DNA of 18,198 nt from Diplocarpon mali. Taxonomy: Eukaryota; Ascomycota; Leotiomycetes; Helotiales; Drepanopezizaceae. Under the pieces are notes generated by a model. The model saw only the letters and a program-made list of their open reading frames with translations. It was not told the origin of the DNA and made no database searches. This document shows, piece after piece, positions 1-10,440 of this stretch. Within the stretch, counting starts at the first letter, position 1. Every line of letters starts with the position of its first letter. The position numbers were made by a program, and so were the translations under genes. The stretch is from positions 9,033 through 27,230 of the forward strand of contig JAENRP010000410.1 in NCBI GenBank assembly GCA_024741835.1, in the 5' to 3' direction.

Positions 1-153
1 ATATAGCCCTAGTTTAAGCCTTTTAATATATTAGTTTTCTTACACTTAGGGTTTGCTAATAATTAATATACTATTGCCTTAACTTATATTATTTTATATT
101 CTTTACTAATAGTAGTAGAGGCTACTACTTTTATTATTTAAAATATATATAAA

Positions 154-414
154 GACCTAAGATAGATAGGTCTTATAATATATATTACATAATCGGCGCA
201 AGATGGTAGGAGGATAAAAGGGCCATCTTCTATATATAGAGATATCGCATATCGCTATAGTACTAAATATACCTTATACTTAGGACTTATTCCTAACATC
301 TTATCTAAGAGAGCCTGCTTATAGTGCTTCCTCCTCTTGTTTTTAAGTCTTCCCTTAGGCCTATTCTTATATTATCTCCCCTCTATTTTATATTAATAGT
401 AACCTTTATTAAAA
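154..414 (-). repeat. 3' LTR of the copia element (left-hand copy)
   Basis: This is the left-hand partner of the repeat at about 2934-3182, in the same orientation and with matching blocks throughout. It has a 3-base insertion near its AGTAACC end relative to the partner. It lies downstream of RNase H on the minus strand, so it is the 3' LTR. The 153 bases to its left show no recognisable coding sequence or repeat. Confidence 0.85.
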
Positions 415-425
415 TCACTAATCCT

Positions 426-448
426 ACTCGCAAGGTAGGACTAGGAGT
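426..448. repeat. Palindromic element, copy 1 (degenerate)
   Basis: The ends ACTCGCAAG and CTAGGAGT pair as in the consensus 23-mer, but the centre no longer pairs well. Its membership is supported mainly by its exact 64-bp spacing from the next two copies. The flank AGTCAAATT matches the right flank of the copies at 6774 and 8903. Confidence 0.6.
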
Positions 449-489
449 CAAATTTCTAAAAGTGTTCCTTTATAAGACTATATGACTTA

Positions 490-512
490 ACTTATAGTCT
501 AGGCCTAAGAGT
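490..512. repeat. Palindromic element, copy 2
   Basis: The left arm ACTTATAGTCT pairs with the right arm GGCCTAAGAGT around a central A, allowing C/T and G/A differences between arms. It is the second unit of the 64-bp array and lies in the non-coding copia tail. Confidence 0.8.
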
Positions 513-553
513 TGATTTAAAAAAAACTTTCCTTTATAAGACTATATAACCTA

Positions 554-576
554 ACTTATAGGATAGGCCTAGGAGT
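554..576. repeat. Palindromic element, copy 3
   Basis: The left arm ACTTATAGGAT faces the right arm GGCCTAGGAGT around a central A. It is the third unit of the 64-bp array, next to the probable end of the copia coding remnant. Confidence 0.8.
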
Positions 577-594
577 CGTCCTTAAGCCTGCTAA

Positions 595-2925
595 GCCCCT
601 ACTATCTTTTGCAACCTTAGTATATCTTTAAATGCTTTAAACTTTACAACTATCTTTAATAGCTTTATAAATCTATCTACTACTATTCGATCGGTTAGGA
701 TATAGGTAATTAATAACTTATTCTTTATAATAAGGTCGTAGATAAAGTAATAGGTAATATTAATATATTTCGATCGCTTATATAAGTATAGATTCTTTAT
801 AAGTATAATCGCCCTTATATTATCTACTTAAAAATTAATATAGTTCCTATCTTATTTAATATACTTAATAAAACCTATATCTTTTAGAACTTAAGCAACT
901 TATAATCCTTATTTGCAATTTGATAATATTGATATATATTCGGCCTTAATACTTGCAGTAGCTATTGATTTCTACTTCCTACTTCCTTATGATATAGGTC
1001 TACTATATAGTACTACTACACTTTTAAATATACTTTTCTAACCTTTTATATTTACCTAATCAGAATCGGTATATACCTTAAGCTTTACGCTTATATATTT
1101 TATTAGTCTATATCTTACCTTTTATATAATTATTAATTGAAGGTATCTTTTAAATCGCTTAATTATATTCTTATATTAAATCGTCAGATCCTTTAGGTTT
1201 TGATTAAATTGCCTAGTAATAAAGGTAATATCTGGTCTTATATATACTATAGTATATATAATCGCTCTAATATCCTATTAGTACTTCTTTAGATCTCCTT
1301 TCTACTTATTTTTATTAGCAGGCTTTAATTTATTATACTTTCCTTCAATTGGAGTATGCTTTAGCTTAAAGTTAGGAGTATAAGTAAAGAGTCCTATTCG
1401 GTCTAGGATCTTCTTAATATACTACTCTTAGTCTAACTAGAGTTCTTAAGTAGAGCGATTCCTTATAACGCAGATGCTAAGGATCTTATAAATTCCCCTT
1501 AGATCCTTAGTATTAAAACGTTTCCTAATTATTATAAAGAACCAATCTAATTAAGTGGTCGTTTTTGCAGCTATAGCAATATTATTAATATATAATAGCA
1601 ACTTGATTCTACGTTTAATATAGGTAAATAGATAAGGGTTAGCTAGGCTTTAAACGAATCCTATTTCTATTAAAGTAGAGCTATATAAGAGGTTCTAATC
1701 ATAGGCTGATTATTTAAGCTTATAAATACTATAAAGTATATAAAGAGAGTAGCCAGCGCGTATAAGAATACTGTTAGGTTAAGAGAGAAAAATCCGTTCC
1801 TTTATAATTGCTTTAGTAAATGCATTTTTAATATCGTACTATCTGCATTTAAAGTCCTTAGCGGCTATTATTACTATAAATATACAAAGGGTATTTATGC
1901 GAACTATTAGCGCAAATGTATTAAAGTAGTCTTCTTTATACTATTAAGAGAAGCCCTTAGCTATAAGCCTTGCCTTATAACATTCTAAGGTCCTATCTAT
2001 ATATATCTTAATTATAAAGACCCACTTTATTAATACTAGGTTCATATCCTTTAATATTAGTTCCTTTATCTATATACTATTTATAATAAGAGAGCTTATC
2101 TCCTCTTAGATTGCCTTATTTTATACTACTCTATTCTCTAAGTTATTAATAGCTTTATTATATATCTTTAGAAGAGAGATTTTCATTATTCCCTTAGCGG
2201 CTAAGAACGCCTTATCTTTGTCAAAGCTCTATTAAAGTTCGAGCTTATAGATCCTATATGCTATTATAGCCTAGATACGCTTAGACTCGCGTTTATTTAA
2301 GGTATCTTTCGATTCTAGGTCTTTATTCCTCTTTAAAGATATAAGTTTAGCTATAGGTTCTATAGGCTTATTATTTAAGGAACTGCTTTCTAGTAGTAAA
2401 GGCTTATTATTACTTATACCTATTTTAAGAATATCCTTTACCTTAGGTACTTTAACTAAAGGGATAATAATATCAAAGTTGTTCTATACTTTAGGTAGTT
2501 CGCGGACAATAGGAATAGTCTATTCGGCCTTTAAGCGATTAGTAAATTGTTAATTAGCAAGTATACTTAATATGCCTAAGCTAAGAGAAAGGGGTTATTA
2601 GTTCGGCTTAATAATATTACCATTAAGTAGTATACCTTACGAATCTCTAAGTATATAGAGCTTTAAAGATAGCTCTCCCCTATTTTAAGATTTGTTAAAC
2701 TCAACTACTAAAGATATAATTACTCGCCTTAGATCTAGCGTATATATTATCTATTACTTTATTATCTATTTAATATACTTAATAAATATACATTCTCTAC
2801 CTTAGTCTATTAGCTTCTTACTCTTTATACCTGCAGGCTAAGACTTTAGGCTAATATAAGAGTAGCAGACGCTTTTAAAGACGTAAATATAGTTTAAACT
2901 TAATTTCTATTTAAGATATGCCTTA
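595..2925 (-). pseudogene. Copia pol remnant: integrase C-terminal part, reverse transcriptase, RNase H
   Basis: Reading the minus strand, the remnant starts in the C-terminal part of integrase (about 2920-2690: a RVFGSVCY-like segment, then KSKKL-D-GRECIFI and a Y-LDLRRVIIS-like segment). Reverse transcriptase follows: KWVFIIK then CYKARLIAKGFS (about 2030-1960), and the catalytic YVDD box as LLLYINNIA (YINN at 1581-1592), both Asp codons changed GAT to AAT. RNase H shows YTDSD-stop-V then K-G-stop-K-S (about 1013-1080), the stops standing for Trp and Arg codons of the usual DSDWAG...GRKST, and ATASTEAEY (about 935-965). The remnant ends with a TDR-VVD-F-K segment and FKAFKDIL (about 690-600), the usual copia C-terminus. 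The changed catalytic residues and many stops make it a dead gene. Gag, protease and integrase core are absent. Family assignment is firm; exact ends are not. Confidence 0.87.
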
Positions 2926-2933
2926 TATTATAG

Positions 2934-3182
2934 AGACTTAAGAGGGATAGGTCTTGTAATATATATCATATGATCGGCGCAGGATAATAGGAGGATAAAA
3001 GGGCCACCTTTTATATATAGAGATAGCGCGCGTCGCTATAAGTACTAAATATACCCTATACTTAAGACTTATTCCTAATATCTTATCTAAGAGAGCCTGC
3101 TTATAATGCTTCCTCCTCTTATTTTAAGTCTTCCCTTAGGCCTATTCTTATATTATCCCCCTTCTATTTTATATTAGTAACC
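2934..3182 (-). repeat. 5' LTR of the copia element (right-hand copy)
   Basis: It is a direct repeat of the segment at about 154-414. Shared landmarks in the same order are the GATCGGCGCA/AATCGGCGCA stretch, GGAGGATAAAAGGGCCA, the TTATCTAAGAGAGCCTGCTT block, CTTCCCTTAGGCCTATTCTTAT and the shared end AGTAACCT. Differences are mainly transitions plus small indels, as expected after RIP and ageing. Because the element reads on the minus strand, this right-hand copy is its 5' LTR. A segment with several CpG sites (about 3025-3035) is less eroded here than in the partner copy. Confidence 0.85.
3007..3019 (-). promoter_or_regulatory. Probable TATA box in the copia 5' LTR
   Basis: The minus strand reads TATATATAAAAGG, a strong TATA-like sequence inside the 5' LTR and in the right orientation to drive the copia interior. 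The partner LTR has an eroded equivalent near 225-237 (TATATATAGAAGATGG). Assignment rests on position and sequence only; in so AT-rich a window the match alone would be weak. Confidence 0.4.
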
Positions 3183-3486
3183 TACGCAAGGACCGATTTC
3201 TTAAGATTTCCATCCTTATATAACCTTATTAATCTTTTAATTTGCAAATAAGAGACCGGCCTTTCGAAAAATACATCTTTAAAATACTTATAGTATTTTA
3301 ATTAACTTTAAAACCCTTATCCTTAATCGCTTAGTTACTTAAAACTATCAATTTTCATTTAGCAACTATTAATAACTTTAGATTTTCCCTTTTTAGCTTT
3401 GCTTTAAAAACCCTTATTTTCTTCCTTAACTCCGAGATTTTCGGAATTTTCGGCTTTTTAATATAAAAAGTTTAGCAAACCTTATA
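3183..3486. other. Spacer between copia and gypsy elements, no gene seen
   Basis: No motif-bearing reading frame was recognised. If the gypsy element still has its leader, it should lie here, possibly with the end of its 5' LTR, but no matching repeat was found downstream of its pol. Short patches with more G+C (GGACCGATTTC near 3190, GACCGGCCTTTCG near 3253) have no assigned role. Confidence 0.4.
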
Positions 3487-3848
3487 ATAGCAATCTCAAA
3501 TAGTAGTAGTTTTAAGTACTTAAGTAATACTAAGCGCAAACTCCAACTGGAAGTGCCTCTTTAGAATCTTTAGAAATCCAAATCTAATAATTTAGCTGCC
3601 TTAGCTTAATAGAACTTTAAAAACTGCCTTAGAATCGTCTCTAAAGACCCCTTTTCTCTAAGGACTAATAGGAATTGGCCTAAAGGCTAAGAAGAATCTT
3701 AAATATAAACCTTATCTTAGAAATTAGTTCTTAATTAAATAAACCTTATCTTATTGCAATTAGTTGCAATACTTCTATTAGCTATTTAGTACCTACTTAG
3801 AATCTTTTAGTAAACTTAAATTAAACTTTTAGTAAAATCCGGAATTCT

Positions 3849-3871
3849 ACTCCTAGGCCTAGCCTATAAGT
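3849..3871. repeat. Palindromic element, copy 4 (gypsy gag)
   Basis: The arms ACTCCTAGGCC and GCCTATAAGT pair with C/T and G/A differences. In the gag frame it is read L-L-G-L-A-Y-K-stop, one of only two coding copies in this phase. It lies between the N-terminal segment and the main Gag body. Confidence 0.85.
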
Positions 3872-4857
3872 AGGAGGATAAAAAGATATCTTTAAATAAC
3901 TTAAGACTGCTATCTACTTTTTTAATATTAATATTAGAAAATATTAAAAATAATAATAATTTTAAACTTTTCACTAACCCTTTATTTAAATCTTTTTAAA
4001 CTTATCTTAATTACTTTAAAATTGACTTAGATTTTAAATATTCTTTAAGCCCTTTTGAATTTCGAAGTACTCCTTTTAGCAATCAATCTTATAATATCAA
4101 AGCTTTCCCTTTACCCCTTATAGATTCTATTAACTTAGACGGTTAGTATAAAACGATAATAGCCGCATTTAAGGCTATTACTAATCACTTTCCCCTCCTT
4201 AGTTCTCTTAGCGCTCCTTACTTTATAAGCGCTAATATTACTAATTTCCTTAAATAATATAAGGAAACTTATTACAATTTTAGTATTATATAAAAGGATA
4301 TGATTTCTCGACTTCCTTGCTACTATAATTATATAAATAAGGATATTATCAAATCCCTCTTTAAATAAAAAACTTATAGTTTATAAGAACTCCTTATTAA
4401 GGCCTTTAAATCTGAATTCCGCGAATTTAATAAATAGCAGATTCGCAATACCCTAGCTTTCTTAAAGGAATTTATTCTAATCACTTATACTTTTAAAGAA
4501 CTTAAGAACTACTATTAGACTTTTACTTATATATTAAATACCTTAATTAGCTAGAAAATACTTAGCAAAGTTGAAAGAGGCTGCCTTTTCTTATTTAAAT
4601 TACCTACTAGACTTTAAAATAAGATTATTAAGCATTTTAAGATTAATAAATAAGACCTTATAACCTTTGCCTTATTTAAGGAATTTGCGGCCTTTACTTT
4701 GAAATCAGATCTTAGTAAGAGAACTATTGATATTATAGAGTAGGAAAAAGCCCCTACTCCCTCTTATACTAAAGACCTTAAGAGCCTAGTTTAAGAACAC
4801 TCAAAGGCTTTAGAAGTTATAAAGGAGGCAAAGAAGAACCTAATAGTCATACCTTTT

Positions 4858-4880
4858 ACTTATAGGCCTAACTTAAAAGT
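4858..4880. repeat. Palindromic element, copy 5 (gypsy gag)
   Basis: The left arm is ACTTATAGGCC and the right arm is eroded to AACTTAAAAGT. It is read in frame as T-Y-R-P-N-L-K-V, the majority phase. It lies after the Gag body and before the Cys cluster. Confidence 0.85.
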
Positions 4881-6773
4881 AAGATCTAACCTTAGAATTG
4901 AGGAATTTAAGACCTAATTTATAGAACTCCAAATCTAAAGCTTAAAAACTAAGATTAATAATCTCTTATAGAAAAAATAGCATATTCCCTAATTTAATAA
5001 TAGGCAAAACTCGGCCACTATAAGCTAATATAATAGTTCCTATTACCAGACTTCTACTTCTTATCATTCGGAATAACTAGCTAATATAAGAACTTAATAG
5101 TTAATTAAAGAAGGAGAAATTAATCCTAACTAGCACTCTACTAATATTAATATTATAAGGTACTAAGGGAATAGCAATAGAAGACCACTAACTTGCAACT
5201 TTTATAATAATAAAGAACCTAATTGCACTTTATATAAGTATTGTAATAATTGCCCTCTTTTCTATCGTTTTATTAATACTAGGGTTATATATATTAATAA
5301 GTATAGGATACTTTATATTAGAGATCCTAGGCTAGAAGCTATCCTTATTAAAAAGCACTAGAATCGCTTATAGTTATAGACTATTCGAACAATAATATAT
5401 AGTATAAAATAAGATAAGAATTTAATCAAATAATAGTATATTATAGATATAAATGCTAAAATTCCAACTTATATATATACTAGTCCAACTAGCAACCTAC
5501 CTAAGGGAGTTCTTAAGGACTTAGCTTCTGATTAAATAGCTATAGAAGTTAAAGGCATCTTTATCTTAGGATAGGTTAATAATAATATATCTATTAATAT
5601 TAATGCTACTTCTATATCTAAAAACCCTTAGAATACTTAGCGTCCTTTTAAATCTACTACTCCTTTAATACTAATAAAACCAGCCAAAGTCTAGAAATCA
5701 ACGCGTATAACTTAGGAATCTTAATATAGAGTCCAAATGTTAAAAGATACCTAATAATCTAAAATTGTAATAGATAAAGATAAAGCTAATATAGTAGATA
5801 AATTAATCAAAGATATAATAGATAAAGATGGCTTTAAGCTTAAAGATTAAGAAGTTAAAGTTATTATATAGACCCTTAACCTTAAGTGAAAGAGACAGAT
5901 ATTAAAATAGGAAAAATTTATTAATAAATACGCTAGTTCAATTGTAATAGAGAAAGCTATAGAGAATATTATAGCTTAGTAAATTAACCTTATATTTAAA
6001 GACCTATTTAGTTTAATTAGACGCTTTAATAAAGTGCTAAGAAAGTATATCCTAATTGCCTTTAAAGATTTGAATAATAATAAGGAAATGGAAATTATAA
6101 TATAAAAGAACTCTAAGAAGCACTTAGCCTTAATTAAATGTCTTTAGATTATAAAAAACGAAGGAACCTAAAGGTATTATAATATTATAGTAATAGCTTT
6201 AATATCTTAGAATATTAATCGAAATTGTTTAGTAGTTATAATAAAAAGCCCTATTATTATTTATTTAATAAAAGAATCAATTAAAGTAAAGGCTTTAATT
6301 GATTATAGTTTAAAAGTTAATATAATAATTAGAAAAGTGGTAGAAATAGCTCAATTGATAATTGTTAGCGATTGACTCTTTATTTATTTAACTATCTTTA
6401 GATTAAAATATAATTTTAATAGATAGGTGAAAAACGTAAAGGTTAAAGTTAGAGGAATCGTTAATTATACTAACTTTCTAATAATAGAGAATTCTTTAAA
6501 TAATATTCTTTTAAGAATGCCCTTTATTTTAAAATCTTAGCTAATATTTAACTATCCTAGAGATAGTCTTATAAAAGCTAGTCTTTAAAATATAGATTAA
6601 TCTTTAAAAGGATAAATGGTTATTATAAGAGATATAATTGAATTTTAAAATAAGGTTTTAAGAAATGATTAGCTAGTATAAGGGCTAGGCTTAATGCTAG
6701 TAAAGGAAGGCACTTAGCAAGGAGTTATAATAAAAGAAAGGTAAGTTTGCCAATTTTAAATAATAGCGATTTA

Positions 6774-6796
6774 ACTCGCAGTCTTAGATTAAGAGT
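6774..6796. repeat. Palindromic element, copy 6 (protease-RT linker)
   Basis: The left arm ACTCGCAGTCT and the right arm AGATTAAGAGT pair around a central T. It represents the ACTCGCAGTCT sub-type. It is read in the pol frame as T-R-S-L-R-L-R-V and lies just after the gag-protease stop at 6742, in the linker before reverse transcriptase. Confidence 0.85.
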
Positions 6797-6935
6797 CAAA
6801 TCTGGAATTTTAAAAAATAGTACAATTGGCGTTTTATCGGATCAATAATTAAGAAAAAAGAAAAATATAGTAGAAAAAAGGGTTTATTTTATAAATTTTA
6901 ATAATTTATTAATTATTTTAAAAAACTTAAAAACC

Positions 6936-6958
6936 ACTTATAAGCCAGACCTATAAGT
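6936..6958. repeat. Palindromic element, copy 7 (protease-RT linker)
   Basis: The left arm ACTTATAAGCC and the right arm GACCTATAAGT pair around a central A. It is read in the pol frame as T-Y-K-P-D-L-stop-V, the stop standing for Gln. It lies 162 bp after the previous copy, in the same linker. Confidence 0.88.
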
Positions 6959-8902
6959 GAAAAATAATAGAATTACTAATAATATTTCTATTTACGCACT
7001 TTAAATTAATAACTTAGAAAATCTTTTATTTATTTTTAAAAAAGAAAATTCGGACTATTTTATAGGATTTAATAAAAAAGGAAAGAAGTAGAAAAGCATA
7101 GTACTAGCTAATATTCGAACTATATATAAAAGCAAGGCTAATAAAGTATAACTAGTAGATTAAGGAATCTTTAATAGCTTAAAGTTTAAAGGATTAAATA
7201 ATTGGTTTAAATAAGATAAAAAGCGTCAACTTCTAAAGCTAGGTAGCAAATTTAATAAGTTTATTATAAGTAGATTTTCTAATAAACCTATTAGATATTA
7301 GCTAATAAAAGAACGTTTCAATATATTAAAAATTGGAAATAACTTAATAGAGTAAGAATGCAAACTCCTTTATAAAACCTTAATAAATCAAAAGAACGCC
7401 TTAGCTTTTAATTAAATAGAATTAAGTCAGATTTAAGAAGAAGTTATACCTTATATTAAAATTAAGATAATACCTTATAAAGCTTAGTAAGAGAAAACAT
7501 TTAAGGTCCTTAAAGCTCTTTAAGAAAAGGTAATTAAAATATTAAAGGATAGGCTAAAGCAAGGTATTCTCAAGTTCTATAATAGCCTTTATAAGAATAA
7601 ATAATTCCTAATTGCTAAGAAAGAGAAGGGAACTTATAAACTAATAATAGTAGTAGTAAAGATAAACTGAATAACTGTTAAGGATACTAATATTCCTTTA
7701 AATATAGATAAGTTCTTAAATGAATTTATAAGATTAACCTATAGCTCTTTTATTAACTTTTTCTTTAAATATAATCAATTCATTTTTAATATTAAATCGA
7801 GAGATATAATAGCAATTTAAACCCCTCTTAAGCTACTTTAGATAATAAGATTACTTTAAAGGGCTATAAATTCGATTGCTCAATTTGTTTAAGTAATCTA
7901 TAAGATACTAGTAGATTACATACTTAATATTACGCTCCTTTATATAAACGATATAAGAGTAAAAGGATTAAGATCATTTTATAATTATAAAGAAGTTCTC
8001 CTTAGTATATAACAATTTATAATAGAATATATTTAAAACCTAGACTAAGTACTTATATAATTCGAAAGGGTAAAAGCAATAGTTGGTCCGAAGTTATAAT
8101 ACTATCTCCTATTAATAGAAATTGTTAGTTTTATTACTGATTCTAATGGCCGAAGTCTTTAAAAGGCTAAAGTACTTAAAATTGATAAATAGAAAAGGTA
8201 TAATAATATGGCAGAAGCTCGCGCATTTATTAAAGTTATAATATACTATCGCATTTAGATTAAGGATTTCGCTAAAAAGGCAGTACCTATTTACTCCTTA
8301 TTTTGGAAAAGGGCTAAGTTTCAGTAGGAGGAACCTTAAATAGAGGCTATAAGACAACTGAAGCAAGCGTTGCTTAAAGTGCTATATTTAATTAAAATAG
8401 ACTATAGAGCTGACGCTAGGCCAATTATACTAATAGTTAACGTAAGCTTAATCAAATAGGGTACTATCCTTTAATAAGCTAATAGCTAGTAGAAAAGATA
8501 TTTAGCTCGCTTTGAAAGTGGTCTTTAGAATCTAGTAAAGATAAAGTATAATACTATTAAATAGGAATGCAAAGGCGCCTTAAAGGTAATAAAAAAGATA
8601 AGAAGCAACTTCTATAGCACTTACTTCATCTTTAAAATTAATGCTAAAGTACTAATAGAATAATTGAATAAGGCTATAAGCGATCTCCTAAGGGCTTTAT
8701 TAACGAAATGGATTACTTAGATAAGACTAATAGACTTTGAAGTCAAATATATTCTAAAAATGAAAAACACTACTATAGATAGCCTTTTAAGAAGAACTTA
8801 TCTTTACCTCTTTAATTTAATTAAAGAAGATAAAATAAATATTAATAAGTAAGTAGAGAATAAAGTTGATTATCTATTAATATATTGCCTTAAAGGGACT
8901 CG

Positions 8903-8925
8903 ACTTGCAGTCCTAGCCCGCGAGT
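8903..8925. repeat. Palindromic element, copy 8 (RNase H-integrase linker)
   Basis: The left arm ACTTGCAGTCC and the right arm GCCCGCGAGT are among the least RIP-eroded in the gypsy element and stand out as GC-rich. It is read in the pol frame as R-L-A-V-L-A-R-E-S, the minority phase. It lies between RNase H and the integrase zinc finger. The right flank CAAAT extends the palindrome. Confidence 0.88.
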
Positions 8926-10337
8926 CAAATAAGAGAATTTTATCACCTAACTATTTAAGTAACTTTAAGGAAATTATAAAATTTTTAATTATATTTAAAA
9001 GATTAAAGATAGTTCCTCTTAAGGATTTTCAGAAGTTTAAAGCTAAAGCTCTAATTTATCTAGTATAGAAATAGCGATTATTTAAAAGGAGTAATAACTC
9101 ATTTCTTATATAACTCTATATAGATAATAATAAACTATAAGCTAAGGCTATTTAAGATATTTATAAGAAGACTGGCTATTAAAGAGCTGAATTTACTTAC
9201 TATTAACTCTTAAGAAAATTCTTTTAGAAAGGCTCTTTTAAGGACTATAAAGCTTTTGTAAAGAGTTGCGTCCCTTATTAGAAATGAAAACCTAATTATA
9301 AGGAAAATCCCTTATTCCCAACCTAGCCATTAGGCCTTTTCTATAAAGTCAGCCTTAATATTATATAAGTACTAACTATTAAGAATAGGATAATATATTT
9401 TATTTTAATAAAGGAAGACCTATTAGGATAGCCTAAAGGATAACCTTTAAGATCTACTAACTTTAAATCTATTGCAAAATTCCTTTAAGAAGATATAGTC
9501 TATTGCTATAGACTTTTTAGCAGACTAACTATTAATAAAGGCTTTAAAAATAAAGGAGTAGTTAAAGCTTTCTTATAGAAATATAGTATCAAATAGGTTT
9601 AAATCTTGATATATAACTTAAAAGCTAATAGAGTAATAGAATAAGGATATTATAATATTTTTAATAGTCTATCCAAAGTTACTTATAAAGGATTTAAAGA
9701 TTAGATAAAACGCTTTTATAAAATACTCTTTGCTTATCGAATGATAATCTATAAATTGATTAGAGTTATACTATTCTTCCTTATCTATAGTAGAGAGGCA
9801 TAGCTCCCTCTTAAATCCCGCTAGCCTATTTAAAGATTATTCGACTATAGTCAAATTCGGAACCGTTCCGATTTGCTTATAATAAGATACTAATAACTTA
9901 AGCTTTAAGATATAGATATAAAGGAAATCATTTTACAAAAGAAATAATATTAGGAAAAAGCTAAGGAAGCATAGGCTGCTTTTAAAGTACTTAAAACGCA
10001 CCTTATTTAAAAAGATAATCTTATCCTAATCTATAATATTATAAAAAGTATTAATATATCTATAGATATTAAACTTAACTATTGATAGCTTAATCTATTT
10101 AAGGTTAAGTCTAAATAGGAAGAAAAGGGATACTATTCTCTTTAGGAACTTAATAGAGTTAATATCAAAGGAACCTTTATAGCCAATCGATTAAAGCGCT
10201 TTTATTAATATAATTAGACCTTATTCTCTTTAGAAGATGAATTAAAAATTGATATAACCTTTAAATCTTTTATAAGAACCGATAGCAATATAAGCAATTT
10301 TAAACCCTTAGATAAAGATTAAGATTTCTCTAATTTG

Positions 10338-10360
10338 ACTTATAAGCTGGCCCTATAAGT
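10338..10360. repeat. Palindromic element, copy 9 (after integrase)
   Basis: The left arm ACTTATAAGCT and the right arm GCCCTATAAGT pair around a central G. The left flank AATTTG matches the flank of the copy at 15527. It is read as T-Y-K-L-A-L-stop-V in the pol frame, in the tail beyond the NRLKRF end of integrase. Confidence 0.88.
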
Positions 10361-10440
10361 AAAGAATATTAAAATACCTAATTAATCGCAACCTTAAGTT
10401 ATTATTCCTAAAATATCCGAAGAACGCAAGTAGGAATACT

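Larger units (their letters stand above)
426..576. repeat. 64-bp tandem repeat carrying a palindrome in each unit
   Basis: Palindromes start at 426, 490 and 554, exactly 64 bp apart. Between them the spacers match: both contain CCTTTATAAGACTATAT followed by an AC-T-A end leading into the next palindrome. This gives two full units plus the palindrome of a third. The array lies between the end of the copia RNase H region and the 3' LTR, that is, in the element's untranslated tail. Two of the units are well conserved; the first palindrome is the most degraded. Confidence 0.8.
154..3182 (-). mobile_element. Degenerate, internally deleted Ty1/copia LTR retrotransposon
   Basis: Two direct repeats of about 250-260 bp flank an interior whose minus-strand translation shows the end of integrase, then reverse transcriptase, then RNase H. 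That order is diagnostic of Ty1/copia. The interior is only about 2.5 kb, against roughly 4-5 kb in complete copia elements. The 5' LTR (right side of the window) runs almost directly into the integrase C-terminal part, so gag, protease and the integrase catalytic core are missing. The coding remnant carries stops and G-to-A/C-to-T replacements at catalytic positions typical of RIP, so it cannot encode active enzymes. Outer ends are placed by where the two LTRs stop matching; no target-site duplication is clear. Confidence 0.88.
3487..6744 (+). pseudogene. Gypsy gag-protease frame, inactivated by RIP-type stops
   Basis: The reading frame is continuous for about 1,085 codons. A probable start is ATA at 3487 (a G-to-A-changed ATG) before GCA ATC TCA. 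The Gag body has FEFRSTPFSNQSYN near 4050 and FLKEFILITYTFKELK near 4460-4510. A degraded CCHC-like cluster begins at TGC 5194: two Cys remain, others read Tyr (TGT to TAT), and the His position reads Pro, so the knuckle call is tentative. The protease active site is ALID-Y-S at 6292-6309, the usual DSG/DCG with its Asp kept, and the later LGMP box appears as LLRMPFI. Dozens of TAA/TAG codons interrupt it. The frame ends with TAA at 6742 or read further before mutation. Palindromes at 3849 and 4858 are read through in frame. Confidence 0.82.
3487..10440 (+). mobile_element. RIP-inactivated Ty3/gypsy LTR retrotransposon, coding interior
   Basis: The plus strand carries, in order, a long Gag-like region, a zinc-knuckle-like Cys cluster, an aspartic protease, reverse transcriptase, RNase H and integrase. 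RT before integrase is the Ty3/gypsy order. Gag-protease is in frame 1 and the rest in frame 3; both stay in frame throughout, with only point-mutation stops. The RT text matches the lineage common in ascomycetes (LVAKKEKG-like, then SFINFFF-YDQF, then TPL-LLR-TRLLQ-AINSIAQF patterns). No LTR pair could be found on either side, so ends given are coding ends. Six palindromic elements lie inside it. Confidence 0.87.
6666..10440 (+). pseudogene. Gypsy pol frame: reverse transcriptase, RNase H, integrase
   Basis: Frame 3 overlaps the end of gag-protease by about 80 bases. After a linker with two palindromes comes KLLYKTLINQKNALAFN (about 7355-7410), then RT with LVAKKEKG as LIAKKEKG (about 7600) and the catalytic box YIND at 7941-7952 (usual F/Y-x-DD, first Asp now Asn). 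RNase H begins with VNVSLIK-stop-G (about 8436), a changed VDASLIGWG. Integrase shows the H2C2 finger with both His and one Cys read as Tyr (about 9150-9290). The catalytic triad has Asn at 9357 and 9534 for Asp and an intact Glu at 9639. The C-terminal NRLKRFY (about 10190) is typical. Stops mark Trp and Gln positions (PT-stop-PL for PTWPL). The true end is uncertain: TAA at 10440 may be original. Confidence 0.85.
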
